Source: Phycisphaerae bacterium (GTDB lineage Bacteria; Planctomycetota; Phycisphaerae; UBA1845; PWPN01). From it: 57,174 bases of DNA. The notes beneath the pieces are model-generated. The model worked only from the letters and a program-made list of their open reading frames with translations, did not search any database and was not told the DNA's origin. Location of the stretch: the NCBI GenBank assembly GCA_030372985.1, contig JAUCQB010000096.1, positions 1 to 57,174 on the forward strand, in the 5' to 3' direction. The position numbers were made by a program, and so were the translations under genes. The first letter of the stretch is position 1. Every line of letters begins with the position of its first letter. Shown here piece after piece: positions 42,291 through 50,504 of the stretch.

Positions 42291-42719
42291 ATGGGATACA
42301 TCGATCATGACATCGTATGCAGCGCGTGCGGGTACAATTTGCGCGGGCTGTTGCCGGACGGCAAGTGCCCTGAATGCGGAACACCAATAGCGGAGTCGGT
42401 TACGCCGAGGCCGCCTGTCGTTCCACCTGCATACAGGCTTGTCCGCCTGGGAATCCTGGTTTCCTCCATAGGAGCGGGAACGCTCGGAATACTATCTTGT
42501 GTATTCAAGCCTCGCATCAGCAACATAACGCCCAGCACAGTCTTTTGGTCATACGCTGCTGAAGTAGCCGCGGCAACATGCCTCCTGACCGCGATCTTGG
42601 CTCTTTCTGCTCTGATTCTCCGACGATACGCCAGACGCGACCGAATAATCTGGTTTTGCCTGCTGCTGGATGTTGTCGCGAGCCTGCTTTTTCATGATGT
42701 GGCGGTACGCATACCATAA
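42291..42719 (+). CDS. Small zinc-ribbon membrane protein, unknown function
   Basis: A 142-residue protein whose ribbon (CSACGYNLRGLLPDGKCPECG, Cys at ~10, 13, 27 and 30) is followed by three or four hydrophobic helices (VRLGILVSSIGAGTLGILSC, AAEVAAATCLLTAILALSAL, IIWFCLLLDVVASLLF). It shares the head but not the membrane part with the proteins at 1988 and 3130, and its DNA is more diverged. Start ATG 42291 lies shortly after the IS21 end (42259), so the insertion occurred right in its upstream region and may have altered its promoter. Confidence 0.72.
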   Translation: MGYIDHDIVCSACGYNLRGLLPDGKCPECGTPIAESVTPRPPVVPPAYRLVRLGILVSSIGAGTLGILSCVFKPRISNITPSTVFWSYAAEVAAATCLLTAILALSALILRRYARRDRIIWFCLLLDVVASLLFHDVAVRIP

Positions 42720-43500
42720 TGGTCTCCGCATGGTGCGACGCCATCGGTCCATTCGATACCTCTTTGCCACAGTTTTGAGTACTGGCACGTGCGATCTTCA
42801 GCTGCATGCCAGTTATTCGGGACCACTATCGATCGCATGATCGCCGACAGTCACTTGCCATTGTCTTGCCATCGGTTTTGACCGAACACCGCGGCACGGA
42901 TTGCCCCCTGCTTTTCCGGCAAGCGAAATCTGCGGATTAAACACCTCGTCGGTGTCCAGGCTCAGCGGGTACCGCCACGGGTACCGCCACCATTTTGGAA
43001 TTCTTCCCGCCATCTCTCGCTTGGAGCTTTACCCGGCCCCTCTCTTAGGACAATTTCAGTATTAAGTCCGGTATAGGGTTGCCAGCCAGTATCGACTGGG
43101 GGACACCAATCGACTGGGGGACACCATACCTATTGTCTGCTCTGAAGTCAAGGTCTGTTCATGATGGCTCAACCGCGTTCTTACGCTACAGGCCATGCCG
43201 GAAACCAAGGTGAGCAGCGAAATAAGTATGGTGTCCCCCGATTAAGGGGTCCCGGATGGAAATCCGGGACCAGCGGAGGCAGAGCATGGCCCATTCTCCA
43301 TTCCACATTCACAATTCTGCATTCCCCGGCGTTGCCGTATGCAACGCCGGGGTCTATTGAGGACTCCGTTCTCAGAAATGAGGACCTGACAGGCTACGGC
43401 TGCACAACAGCCCCGGGTAGCTTAGAATCACCAGCGACCGCGACCGATCCGGCCGGTTGCGACCTTGGCAACAACCCGGAGAGCAAGAGGGCGGATACGG
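42720..43500. other. Repeat-rich non-coding region with inverted pair and hairpin
   Basis: About 780 bases without a supported gene. Contents: an inverted pair gggggacaccatacctatt (43116-43134) and aataagtatggtgtccccc (43221-43239), 18 of 19 matching, typical of flanks of IS200/RAYT-like elements in my experience. A direct partial copy, gactgggggacaccaatcg, lies at 43094-43112. The ~28-nt repeat catgatggctcaaccgcg... (43160-43187) is shared with 41759-41786. The 68-nt hairpin repeat copy B (43285-43352) has a perfect 12-bp stem at 43324-43352. No transposase gene remains. Confidence 0.7.
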
Positions 43501-44994
43501 ATGCGAACACTCACTCAAGTGGTCATGTGCGGCGTCCTGTTAACGGGCAGCGAGACATTTGCCACGGACGCCGGTCGTCGGCCCAATGTCGTCTTCATCC
43601 TGACGGACAATCATAGTGCCTGGACATTGGGCTGTTATGGCAACAAGGACATCCGCACACCCAATATCGACCGGCTGGCGGCCGAGGGCATGCGCTTTGG
43701 CCGCTGCTTCAGCTCCAACGCCGTGTGCTCGCCGACCCGGGCCACGTATCTGACGGGTCTGATGCCCTCGCAGCACGGCGTACACTCGTACCTGGGCACC
43801 GGATCTCTGTCGGGGCCCAGTGCCCATTACATGCTGAGCGAGTTCCGCACGCTCCCCAAGATTCTCGGCGAGGCGGGCTACACGTGCGGCCTGGCCGGCA
43901 AGTGGCATCTGGGCGACTGCCTGTATCCGCAGGATGGATTCACATACTGGGTCACCAAGCCCGGAGGTCATACGTCGACGTTCTATAACGCCGACGTCAT
44001 CGAGAACGGCGCCGTCCGCAAGGAGCCGACCTACCTGATGGATTTCTGGACCCGACACGCCGTCCGGTTCATCGAGCAGAACAAGGACCGGTCGTTCTTC
44101 CTCTACCTGCCGTACAATGGACCTTACGGGCTGGGCAGTTGGCTGAAAGAACCCGGCCGCAACCGTCATGTCTCCTACTATGCCGACAAAGAGTTGCCCT
44201 GTTTCCCTCGTGAGCCTGTCCATGCGTGGCTCAGGTCAAACCGCCAGTTCGTCGGTAATCTCACTGCCATGCGCCGATACAGCGCGGAGGTCAGCGGTGT
44301 TGATGACGGCGTGGGCGAGGTCATGGCGACCCTCAAACGGCTGGGCCTGGACGAGAACACGTTGGTCGTGTTTGCCGCTGACCAGGGTCTGGCCGGCGGG
44401 CACAACGGCGTGTGGGGCATGGCCGACCACGGCCGCCCCCTGCACACGTTCGATTCGGCATTGCACATCCCCCTGATCTGGCGCCAGCCGAAACGCATCC
44501 CGGCGGGCGGAACCAGCGACATCCTGGTGTCCAATTATGACTTCATGCCGACGCTGCTGAGCTACCTCGGGCTGGCCGATCGCATGGCCAAGTCTCCCGA
44601 GTCTCCCGGCCATGACTACTCCCCCGTACTTCGCGGCGACAAGGTCCCGTGGAACAACGAGGTCTTCTATGAGTACGAGAACTCCCGCATGATCCGTACG
44701 GACCGATGGAAGCTCACGCTCCGGTTTCCGAACGGGCCTGATGAACTCTACGACCTGGCAAGCGATCCCGGCGAGAAGCACAATCTGATCGACGAACCGG
44801 GCCAGGCCGGTGTGCAGCGTCAGTTGCGGCAGCGTCTGGAGGCGTTCTTCAAACGTTACGCCGATCCCAAGTACGACCTCTGGCGCGGCGGCATCTCCAA
44901 GGCCCCGCTTGTCGTCATGGGAAATCGCAGGACCAAACGGCAGAAGGCCTCGCCGCCAACATCATCCCCGGCAAGAATCAGCGGCCAGAGGTGA
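43501..44994 (+). CDS. Secreted Cys-type sulfatase
   Basis: A 497-residue exported arylsulfatase-superfamily enzyme releasing sulfate from a polysaccharide or other ester. The signal peptide is ~residues 1-22. RRPNVVFILTDNHSAWTLGC opens the domain. The nucleophile region is NAVCSPTRATYLTG with Cys76 in a CxPxR motif, which must be oxidised to formylglycine. Further family blocks: LPKILGEAGYTCGLAGKWHLG, VFAADQGLAGGHNGVWGMAD and TDRWKLTLRF. The start is ATG 43501 with a purine-rich stretch just upstream. An FGE-like protein is encoded at 15.7 kb but looks secreted and non-canonical. It begins a run of plus-strand glycan genes to 56.4 kb, suggesting sulfated glycan degradation. Confidence 0.92.
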   Translation: MRTLTQVVMCGVLLTGSETFATDAGRRPNVVFILTDNHSAWTLGCYGNKDIRTPNIDRLAAEGMRFGRCFSSNAVCSPTRATYLTGLMPSQHGVHSYLGTGSLSGPSAHYMLSEFRTLPKILGEAGYTCGLAGKWHLGDCLYPQDGFTYWVTKPGGHTSTFYNADVIENGAVRKEPTYLMDFWTRHAVRFIEQNKDRSFFLYLPYNGPYGLGSWLKEPGRNRHVSYYADKELPCFPREPVHAWLRSNRQFVGNLTAMRRYSAEVSGVDDGVGEVMATLKRLGLDENTLVVFAADQGLAGGHNGVWGMADHGRPLHTFDSALHIPLIWRQPKRIPAGGTSDILVSNYDFMPTLLSYLGLADRMAKSPESPGHDYSPVLRGDKVPWNNEVFYEYENSRMIRTDRWKLTLRFPNGPDELYDLASDPGEKHNLIDEPGQAGVQRQLRQRLEAFFKRYADPKYDLWRGGISKAPLVVMGNRRTKRQKASPPTSSPARISGQR

Positions 44995-45081
44995 AATCTG
45001 AACCTCCGGATGGAGTTGATATGTGAGAGCGATGATGGTCAACTTCTGCCGGCCACTTGATGGGACGATGGTCAGGACAGC

Positions 45082-47574
45082 GTGATGGGCCACAAGTTTT
45101 TCTCAGGTACGGCGTTGTTCCTCTCGGCAGCCGTGGTTTCAGGCGCGGAACTGGTCGGCCCGGATAAGGTGTTCGTGCGTTTCACCAGCACGAGGCCGGA
45201 TGAATCCAGGCTCGTGGTGCGTGTGAATATCGTTCCGAACGACCAGGAGCCCTTCGACTGGAAGGGCAAGACGTTTTACCTCGCCGCAGACGGCGAGCAC
45301 GCACGGAGCGACATCCCGCTCGATCAATGGCTGCGTCCCGGTCAAAGCTCACCCTGGGTTGACCTGGGCCGATACATGACGCTGCGCGGAGCACGAAGCT
45401 CCATGAACTATCTATCGCCGGTTCTGTGCGGCGTGCTGACTTCGCCTCCCGCTGACGGACTCCATCTGACCGCGGAGGTGGCCCGTGGACGGAAACTCGC
45501 GGTTGTCCGCCGGATCGAGATCGACAAACCCGAGATCAAGCAGCAGGGGCCGCGAGACTATCCATGGCGGTTGGGCTTTGGCACATGGAACCTCGAACCG
45601 CCGCTCCTGCCGACGCTGGGGCTCCTGATACCGACCCGCGAGAACCAGCCGCAGCAGATATACACACTCCAGGAGGCTCTTGACTGGCAGCTCGGCGCGA
45701 TCCAGGGTTTCACGCAGTTTGGACGCCTGCCCACACAGATCGTCTTCAGAACGACGGGGCGTCCGCAGATTCTCCGAGTTCTGGGCTACAACGACTATCC
45801 GCCCGGAACGATCGAAGCAAACCTCGGCGACGAGATCCAGTTGAGCATCGAGCTGCCTCAGGGAAAGCAGGATGCCCTGTTTCGCGATGATCTCAGGAAG
45901 CGAGGTTTCAATCCGCTGGACCTGATGAGCGGCGAGTCACTCGCGCGAGCCGGCGCTCTGACCCAGGACGAGCAGTGGCAACTCGTTCGCCTGCTGCCAC
46001 CGCTGCATGACAACACCCGGCATTTCTACGAGTCGGCCAACTTTCGATATCGCCTCTGGCATGAGCAACTGGCCCGTCGCAGGCTTGCGATTGAGGCCCA
46101 GCATCCCGGTCAGCGTGTGCTGGCAGGAGCGAACTTCACCCCTGCCGGTTCAGGCTGGCCCGACGTGCGGCACTGGATCGACCCGTTTCGTTCCGGAGCC
46201 TTGACCATGTGCTGGACCGAGGATTGGTGGTGGTTCATCGCCGATCCGACGCCGCAAACGTACGGCTTTCTGCTCGATGCGTTGCGCCTGGCCGGTTCTT
46301 ACCACCGCGCGCCGATACAGTTCTATGTCATGCCCTTCCAGGGCCAGACGCCGGACCATTTCCGCCGCATGAACACGCTGGCCCTGGCTCACGGCGTCAA
46401 GATCCTGAATCATTTCCACACCGAGGATCAGGTGTTGACCACGTGGGACTACATCGACCTGATGGACGCCCCGCCCATGTACCAGGCCATCCACGACGTG
46501 ATCCGCGAGGTGGGCGCGGTTGAGCATCGCCTTCATTCGGCCATGCCGCAACCGGCGAAAGTGGCAATCATGCTTTCCCGTGCGGCCGACACGTGGGACA
46601 CCGAGGATATCGGCGGTGCGGGCGACCTGACCACGGCCAGGCACAACGTCAACAACTACGAGCGCAAAGCCCTTTGGCTGGCACTGCGTCAGGCTCAGGT
46701 ACCCGTCGACCTGATCACTGATGTGGACATCGCTGAAGGCATGCTTGAGCCTTATCGCGTGCTGTACATCGTCGGGGCTGAAATGCTGGCCAAGGCCGTG
46801 GAGCCGCTCAAGAAATGGGTTCACTCGGGAGGGATCCTGTATGCCACGGCCGGGTGCGGACTGCTTGACGAGTACCGCCGGCCGCTAACGACGCTGCATG
46901 AGATGTACGGCCTTAACGGGCACACGTTGACACGACGGGAGCGACAGATCGACCCGAAGGTCTGGCTCCCGAAAACGCCGGTTCTGGACCGGCTGAAAGT
47001 GAAAACCGCAGGCTCTTCATCAGAGGAACTGACCATCGAAGCCGTCTGCTATCGAGAGGTCTTCCAACCGCTGTCATCCGCTGCCGTCACAGGTCGCTAC
47101 CAGAGCGACGATCAGCCGGGAGCCGTGACCAGCCGCTATGGCCAGGGCCAAACGATCTGCGTCGGGGCTTTGGCGGGTCTGGCCTTCCTCAAGCCCGCCA
47201 TGGTCCTGCCGCCCCAGATCCTGCCCACGAGGTTCCCCAGCGCTCTTCGCGACTTCGTCACCGCGCCGGTTCGATGGTCCGGGGTCGTACCTACCGTTAC
47301 GGCGTCCGACCCGCTTGTTGAAGCTCAATACATGACCGGTCCGGATGGTGCGATCGTGCTGCTGATCAACTGGCGTCAGCAGCCTGTGGACGAGCTTGTC
47401 CTTCAGTTTCCGGGTGCCAGGGAAGTTCGATCAGTCCGCAGCCTGCGGCAGGCAGGTGTCTTCCATGGGCGGCTGGAGGATCAGTCGTCAATTGGCTTGG
47501 GCGTCGAGATCAAAGACGGCGTTCCCCAGGCTCGACTGAGGCTCGATATCACCGACTACTTGCTTGTAGACTGA
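45082..47574 (+). CDS. Secreted GH42-like/family-orphan glycosidase with GATase-like trimerisation domain
   Basis: An 830-residue exported protein (signal peptide MGHKFFSGTALFLSAAVVSG). A beta-sandwich region (~25-250) precedes a TIM-barrel-like part (WPDVRHWIDPFRSGALTMCW, RMNTLALAHGVKILNHFHTE). An alpha/beta domain resembling the GH42 trimerisation domain follows (ALWLALRQAQVPVDLITDVD, YRVLYIVGAEMLAKAVEPLK, VHSGGILYATAGCG), and last comes a small beta domain. Catalytic Glu residues are not certain. The start is GTG 45082 or the adjoining ATG 45085. The stop overlaps the next open frame (TGATG at 47572-47576), but the next gene probably starts at 47634. Substrate unknown; context suggests action with the sulfatase. 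Confidence 0.62.
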   Translation: MMGHKFFSGTALFLSAAVVSGAELVGPDKVFVRFTSTRPDESRLVVRVNIVPNDQEPFDWKGKTFYLAADGEHARSDIPLDQWLRPGQSSPWVDLGRYMTLRGARSSMNYLSPVLCGVLTSPPADGLHLTAEVARGRKLAVVRRIEIDKPEIKQQGPRDYPWRLGFGTWNLEPPLLPTLGLLIPTRENQPQQIYTLQEALDWQLGAIQGFTQFGRLPTQIVFRTTGRPQILRVLGYNDYPPGTIEANLGDEIQLSIELPQGKQDALFRDDLRKRGFNPLDLMSGESLARAGALTQDEQWQLVRLLPPLHDNTRHFYESANFRYRLWHEQLARRRLAIEAQHPGQRVLAGANFTPAGSGWPDVRHWIDPFRSGALTMCWTEDWWWFIADPTPQTYGFLLDALRLAGSYHRAPIQFYVMPFQGQTPDHFRRMNTLALAHGVKILNHFHTEDQVLTTWDYIDLMDAPPMYQAIHDVIREVGAVEHRLHSAMPQPAKVAIMLSRAADTWDTEDIGGAGDLTTARHNVNNYERKALWLALRQAQVPVDLITDVDIAEGMLEPYRVLYIVGAEMLAKAVEPLKKWVHSGGILYATAGCGLLDEYRRPLTTLHEMYGLNGHTLTRRERQIDPKVWLPKTPVLDRLKVKTAGSSSEELTIEAVCYREVFQPLSSAAVTGRYQSDDQPGAVTSRYGQGQTICVGALAGLAFLKPAMVLPPQILPTRFPSALRDFVTAPVRWSGVVPTVTASDPLVEAQYMTGPDGAIVLLINWRQQPVDELVLQFPGAREVRSVRSLRQAGVFHGRLEDQSSIGLGVEIKDGVPQARLRLDITDYLLVD

Positions 47575-47633
47575 TGGTGATTCCAGGATCCGCCGGGTCC
47601 CCTTTGTGGGACGCAATGATGAGGGCAGCCAAC

Positions 47634-50057
47634 ATGCGACCGTATCCCGTGCCTCTCCGGGCTGTAAGTCTGGCACTTCTTCTCGCGACGCAGATGCCGG
47701 CCTGGTCGGCCAATGGCGATGAGGCCGCGGGCGGAAAGCTCACACTCGTCAGCGAGGGGCAGCCCGCGGCAACCATCATCCTTGCCGCCTCGCCCGCCGA
47801 CAACGCCCGAGTCGCTGCCGCCGAGCTGCAGAACTACATCGAGAAGATCACCGGTGCCAGACTCCCGATCAAGACTGATGATGACCGGACCGATGGGATT
47901 CTGATTCTGGTCGGGCGGAGCCGGCTGACCGACGCCATGCCCGACCTGGATATTCCCAAAGGACAAACACGCCGCTATCAGGAGGAAGGCTTCATCATCC
48001 AGACCCGTGGCAATCGGCTGATCCTGGCGGGCAACGACGCCGTGCCTTATCTGGGAACGCGATACGCGGTGATCGAGCTCCTTCACCGGCTGGGCGTCCG
48101 CTGGTTCATGCCCGGCGAAATGGGCGAGGTTGTTCCTCGAATGCCGACCATTGCCGTCGGTTCGATGGACATCCGGCAACAGCCCGACTTCGTCATGCGT
48201 AACTTCTGGGAGCACGCCCGCGGGAAGATGCGTGAGGAATGCGCCGAGTGGAAGATCCACAACAAGATGAACCCCCACATGGAGGACTGCTTCGGTATTC
48301 CCGGCGACAGCTCCATTCGCGACTTGCTTCCCGACGGGCAGTTCGATGCCCATCCGGAATGGTTTGCACTGGAGCAGGGCGGGCAGAGAAATCGCCACCA
48401 CCCCTGCACAACCAGCGAGGAGATGATCCGGCACTTCGTCCGGCGGATCAAAGACCGTGCTCGCGAAGGCAAGCGAGTAACCGATTTTGCGCCCGATGAC
48501 GGCAACCCGCGATGCTGGTGCGACAGGTGCGCGAAAATCGCCAACCGCTTCGACGGATACGGGGCAAATGATCGCGACCCCGTCCCTGAGGCCTCGGCGA
48601 GCAACGAGTGGTTCTACTTCATCAACCGCATTCTGACCGACGTCAACCGGGAGTTCCCCGACCACTGCATCTCCACCAACGGCTACGCCAACCGCGACAT
48701 CCCCCCCGAAATGCCGCCGGGCGTCGACTTCAATCCGAACAAGAACCTGACCGTCATGTTCGCCAACATCATGGCCTGCACAATTCACGCGTATGACGAC
48801 CCCGAGTGCTGGCAGATGAAACGGCAGGGGCAGATGATCCGCCGGTGGTGTGAACTCTCGGACAAGGTGTGGATCTATAACTATAACTACACGATGCTCG
48901 TCAACAAGGCCACCCTGACCCCCATGGTCCACCGGATTCGGCGGAACATCCCGCTGTTGAAGCAGTGGGGTGTTCTCGGCTTCCACGACCAGGATGAAGC
49001 GGACTGGGCCATGAGCGGGCTCACAACGAGGCTTGTCCGCGCCCGCCTGGAATGGGACGTCCGGGCCGACGTGGACGCCATCCTGGATGATTTCTTCAAC
49101 AAGTGGTTCGGTGCCGCCGCCGAACCGATGAAGGCCTACTACGCAGCCCTGGAAAACGCATTCGACACCTCGCCGCTGCACGGTCACGAGGACGTGATTC
49201 TGCCGGCAATCTACACCAACGCCCTCATGGCCACCCTCGACAAGCACATCTCCGCGGCCGAATCGGCGGTGCAATCCGAAAGCGACAGGTCGCACCTTCA
49301 ACTCGAACGCCTCATCTACGACAATCTTCGCGCGTACGTGGCACTGGAAAGGGCCAAGAGAGCTTGTGACTTCCCTGCAGCCGTGGCCCACGTCACCCGA
49401 ATGGCCGAACTCCAGGCTCAGATGAACACCATCACACCCTTCATGGGCTGGCATCAGTATCCCGTCTACGGGGTCGATTGGGAAAAGAAACGCATGGAAG
49501 ACTTGGCCGCCAGGACCCAGGGGCCGGACGGCCGACTGGTCGCAATCCTGCCGGAAAAGGCCGCTTTCCGTGTCGATCCTTTCGACGACGGTCGGTTCGA
49601 GCGATGGCAGGACCTGACAACAGACCTGTCGACCTGGACAACGCTCGCGACCACCGCCGGATGGGACATGCAGGGACTACACGACAAGAACGGGCATCCC
49701 TATAAAGGCGTGGCCTGGTACAGATTGGAGGTGGACGTGCCGGAGAACGTTCGAGGCCGGCAGGTGCGCCTGCACGCACCGGCGGTTGTCAACGAGGTCT
49801 GGCTATGGGTCAACGGCCGCTACGCGGGTCACCGGCCGTACCAGATGCCCTGGTATCGGCCGCAAGCCGTTGATCTCGACGTCGGTAACCTTCTCAAGCC
49901 CGGTGCAAAGAACACGCTCGCCATCCGGGTCCTCGGCAACTTTGAAATCTGGGGGGCCAACGGCATCTACGAGCGGATGTTCCTGTACACTCCTATGTCA
50001 GATTCTCAAAGCCTGCTGCGGCAGGATGTGAAGCCGGACCATCCGGGCGCGGGGTGA
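47634..50057 (+). CDS. Secreted DUF4838-family glycosidase-like protein with jelly-roll C domain
   Basis: An ~807-residue exported protein. From ATG 47634 the signal peptide MRPYPVPLRAVSLALLLATQ ends near WSANG; the frame is open from 47574. Residues ~30-170 form the alpha-glucuronidase-like N domain (ARVAAAELQNYIEKITGARL, GTRYAVIELLHRLGVRWFMP). The DUF4838 barrel follows (RVTDFAPDDGNPRCWCDRCA, TNGYANRDIPPEM, WGVLGFHDQDEADWAMSGL). The last ~150 residues resemble a galactose-binding sandwich (VAWYRLEVDVPENVRGRQVR, VNEVWLWVNGRYAG). DUF4838 proteins are common in polysaccharide loci of planctomycetes; their activity is mostly untested. It is next to a GH42-like gene and on the same strand. Confidence 0.72.
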   Translation: MRPYPVPLRAVSLALLLATQMPAWSANGDEAAGGKLTLVSEGQPAATIILAASPADNARVAAAELQNYIEKITGARLPIKTDDDRTDGILILVGRSRLTDAMPDLDIPKGQTRRYQEEGFIIQTRGNRLILAGNDAVPYLGTRYAVIELLHRLGVRWFMPGEMGEVVPRMPTIAVGSMDIRQQPDFVMRNFWEHARGKMREECAEWKIHNKMNPHMEDCFGIPGDSSIRDLLPDGQFDAHPEWFALEQGGQRNRHHPCTTSEEMIRHFVRRIKDRAREGKRVTDFAPDDGNPRCWCDRCAKIANRFDGYGANDRDPVPEASASNEWFYFINRILTDVNREFPDHCISTNGYANRDIPPEMPPGVDFNPNKNLTVMFANIMACTIHAYDDPECWQMKRQGQMIRRWCELSDKVWIYNYNYTMLVNKATLTPMVHRIRRNIPLLKQWGVLGFHDQDEADWAMSGLTTRLVRARLEWDVRADVDAILDDFFNKWFGAAAEPMKAYYAALENAFDTSPLHGHEDVILPAIYTNALMATLDKHISAAESAVQSESDRSHLQLERLIYDNLRAYVALERAKRACDFPAAVAHVTRMAELQAQMNTITPFMGWHQYPVYGVDWEKKRMEDLAARTQGPDGRLVAILPEKAAFRVDPFDDGRFERWQDLTTDLSTWTTLATTAGWDMQGLHDKNGHPYKGVAWYRLEVDVPENVRGRQVRLHAPAVVNEVWLWVNGRYAGHRPYQMPWYRPQAVDLDVGNLLKPGAKNTLAIRVLGNFEIWGANGIYERMFLYTPMSDSQSLLRQDVKPDHPGAG

Positions 50058-50120
50058 GTCCGGTCATCAGTTGCTCGACTGATGGGAGGTGCCGATCCGG
50101 AGACAATGCTACGGCAATGC

Positions 50121-50423
50121 TCAAGGGTTGACCGGATTGTGCCGAAGCAGGGCCTGGACCCGCTCCTCCTTGCGGATGGGGTCGTTCAGGTAGATATAGG
50201 GCCGTCCTGTCCGCTCGGCCATGTCCTTGGCGTGCTGCTTGATCCGCTCGGACTGCCGATTGACAAAACCGCCGAAGTCCTTGAGCCGCGATCTCTGACG
50301 GGCCATGAAACGCTCCATGGCGTCCGCCCACCCCAGCGGCAGATGACCTTTGAAGAGAATGCGATCGAAACAGGAAATCGTCCCGGTAACCTTGGCCCGA
50401 TGTTTTGTGATAAAATGGTCCAC
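50121..50423 (-). pseudogene. Fragment of a repetitive, transposon-like protein family (N-terminal part)
   Basis: A 100-codon minus-strand frame starting at GTG 50423 with ggaaaggag upstream. It contains DHFITKHRAKVTGTISCFDR, ILFKGHLPLG, LKDFGGFVNRQSERIKQHAK and GRPYIYLNDPIRKEERVQAL. I recognise this as the N terminus of a multi-copy family widespread in planctomycetes and related genomes, probably mobile, normally several hundred residues long. Here it breaks after the RKEERVQALL block. It lies between the DUF4838 gene and the dockerin glycosidase gene, opposite their direction, and marks an old insertion. Confidence 0.5.
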
Positions 50424-50504
50424 GGCGTTCTCCTTTCCACGGCTGCGTCGAGAACAACCGTGGTCAGGCCAGAACGCCACTTGTGCTATACGGACCACTC
50501 AGAA

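Noticed and set aside
47556..49454. A 632-codon minus-strand open frame opposite the DUF4838 gene
   Set aside because: It is a shadow of the plus-strand gene, whose domains and signal peptide are convincing; the antisense protein is His/Val/Gly-rich without motifs.
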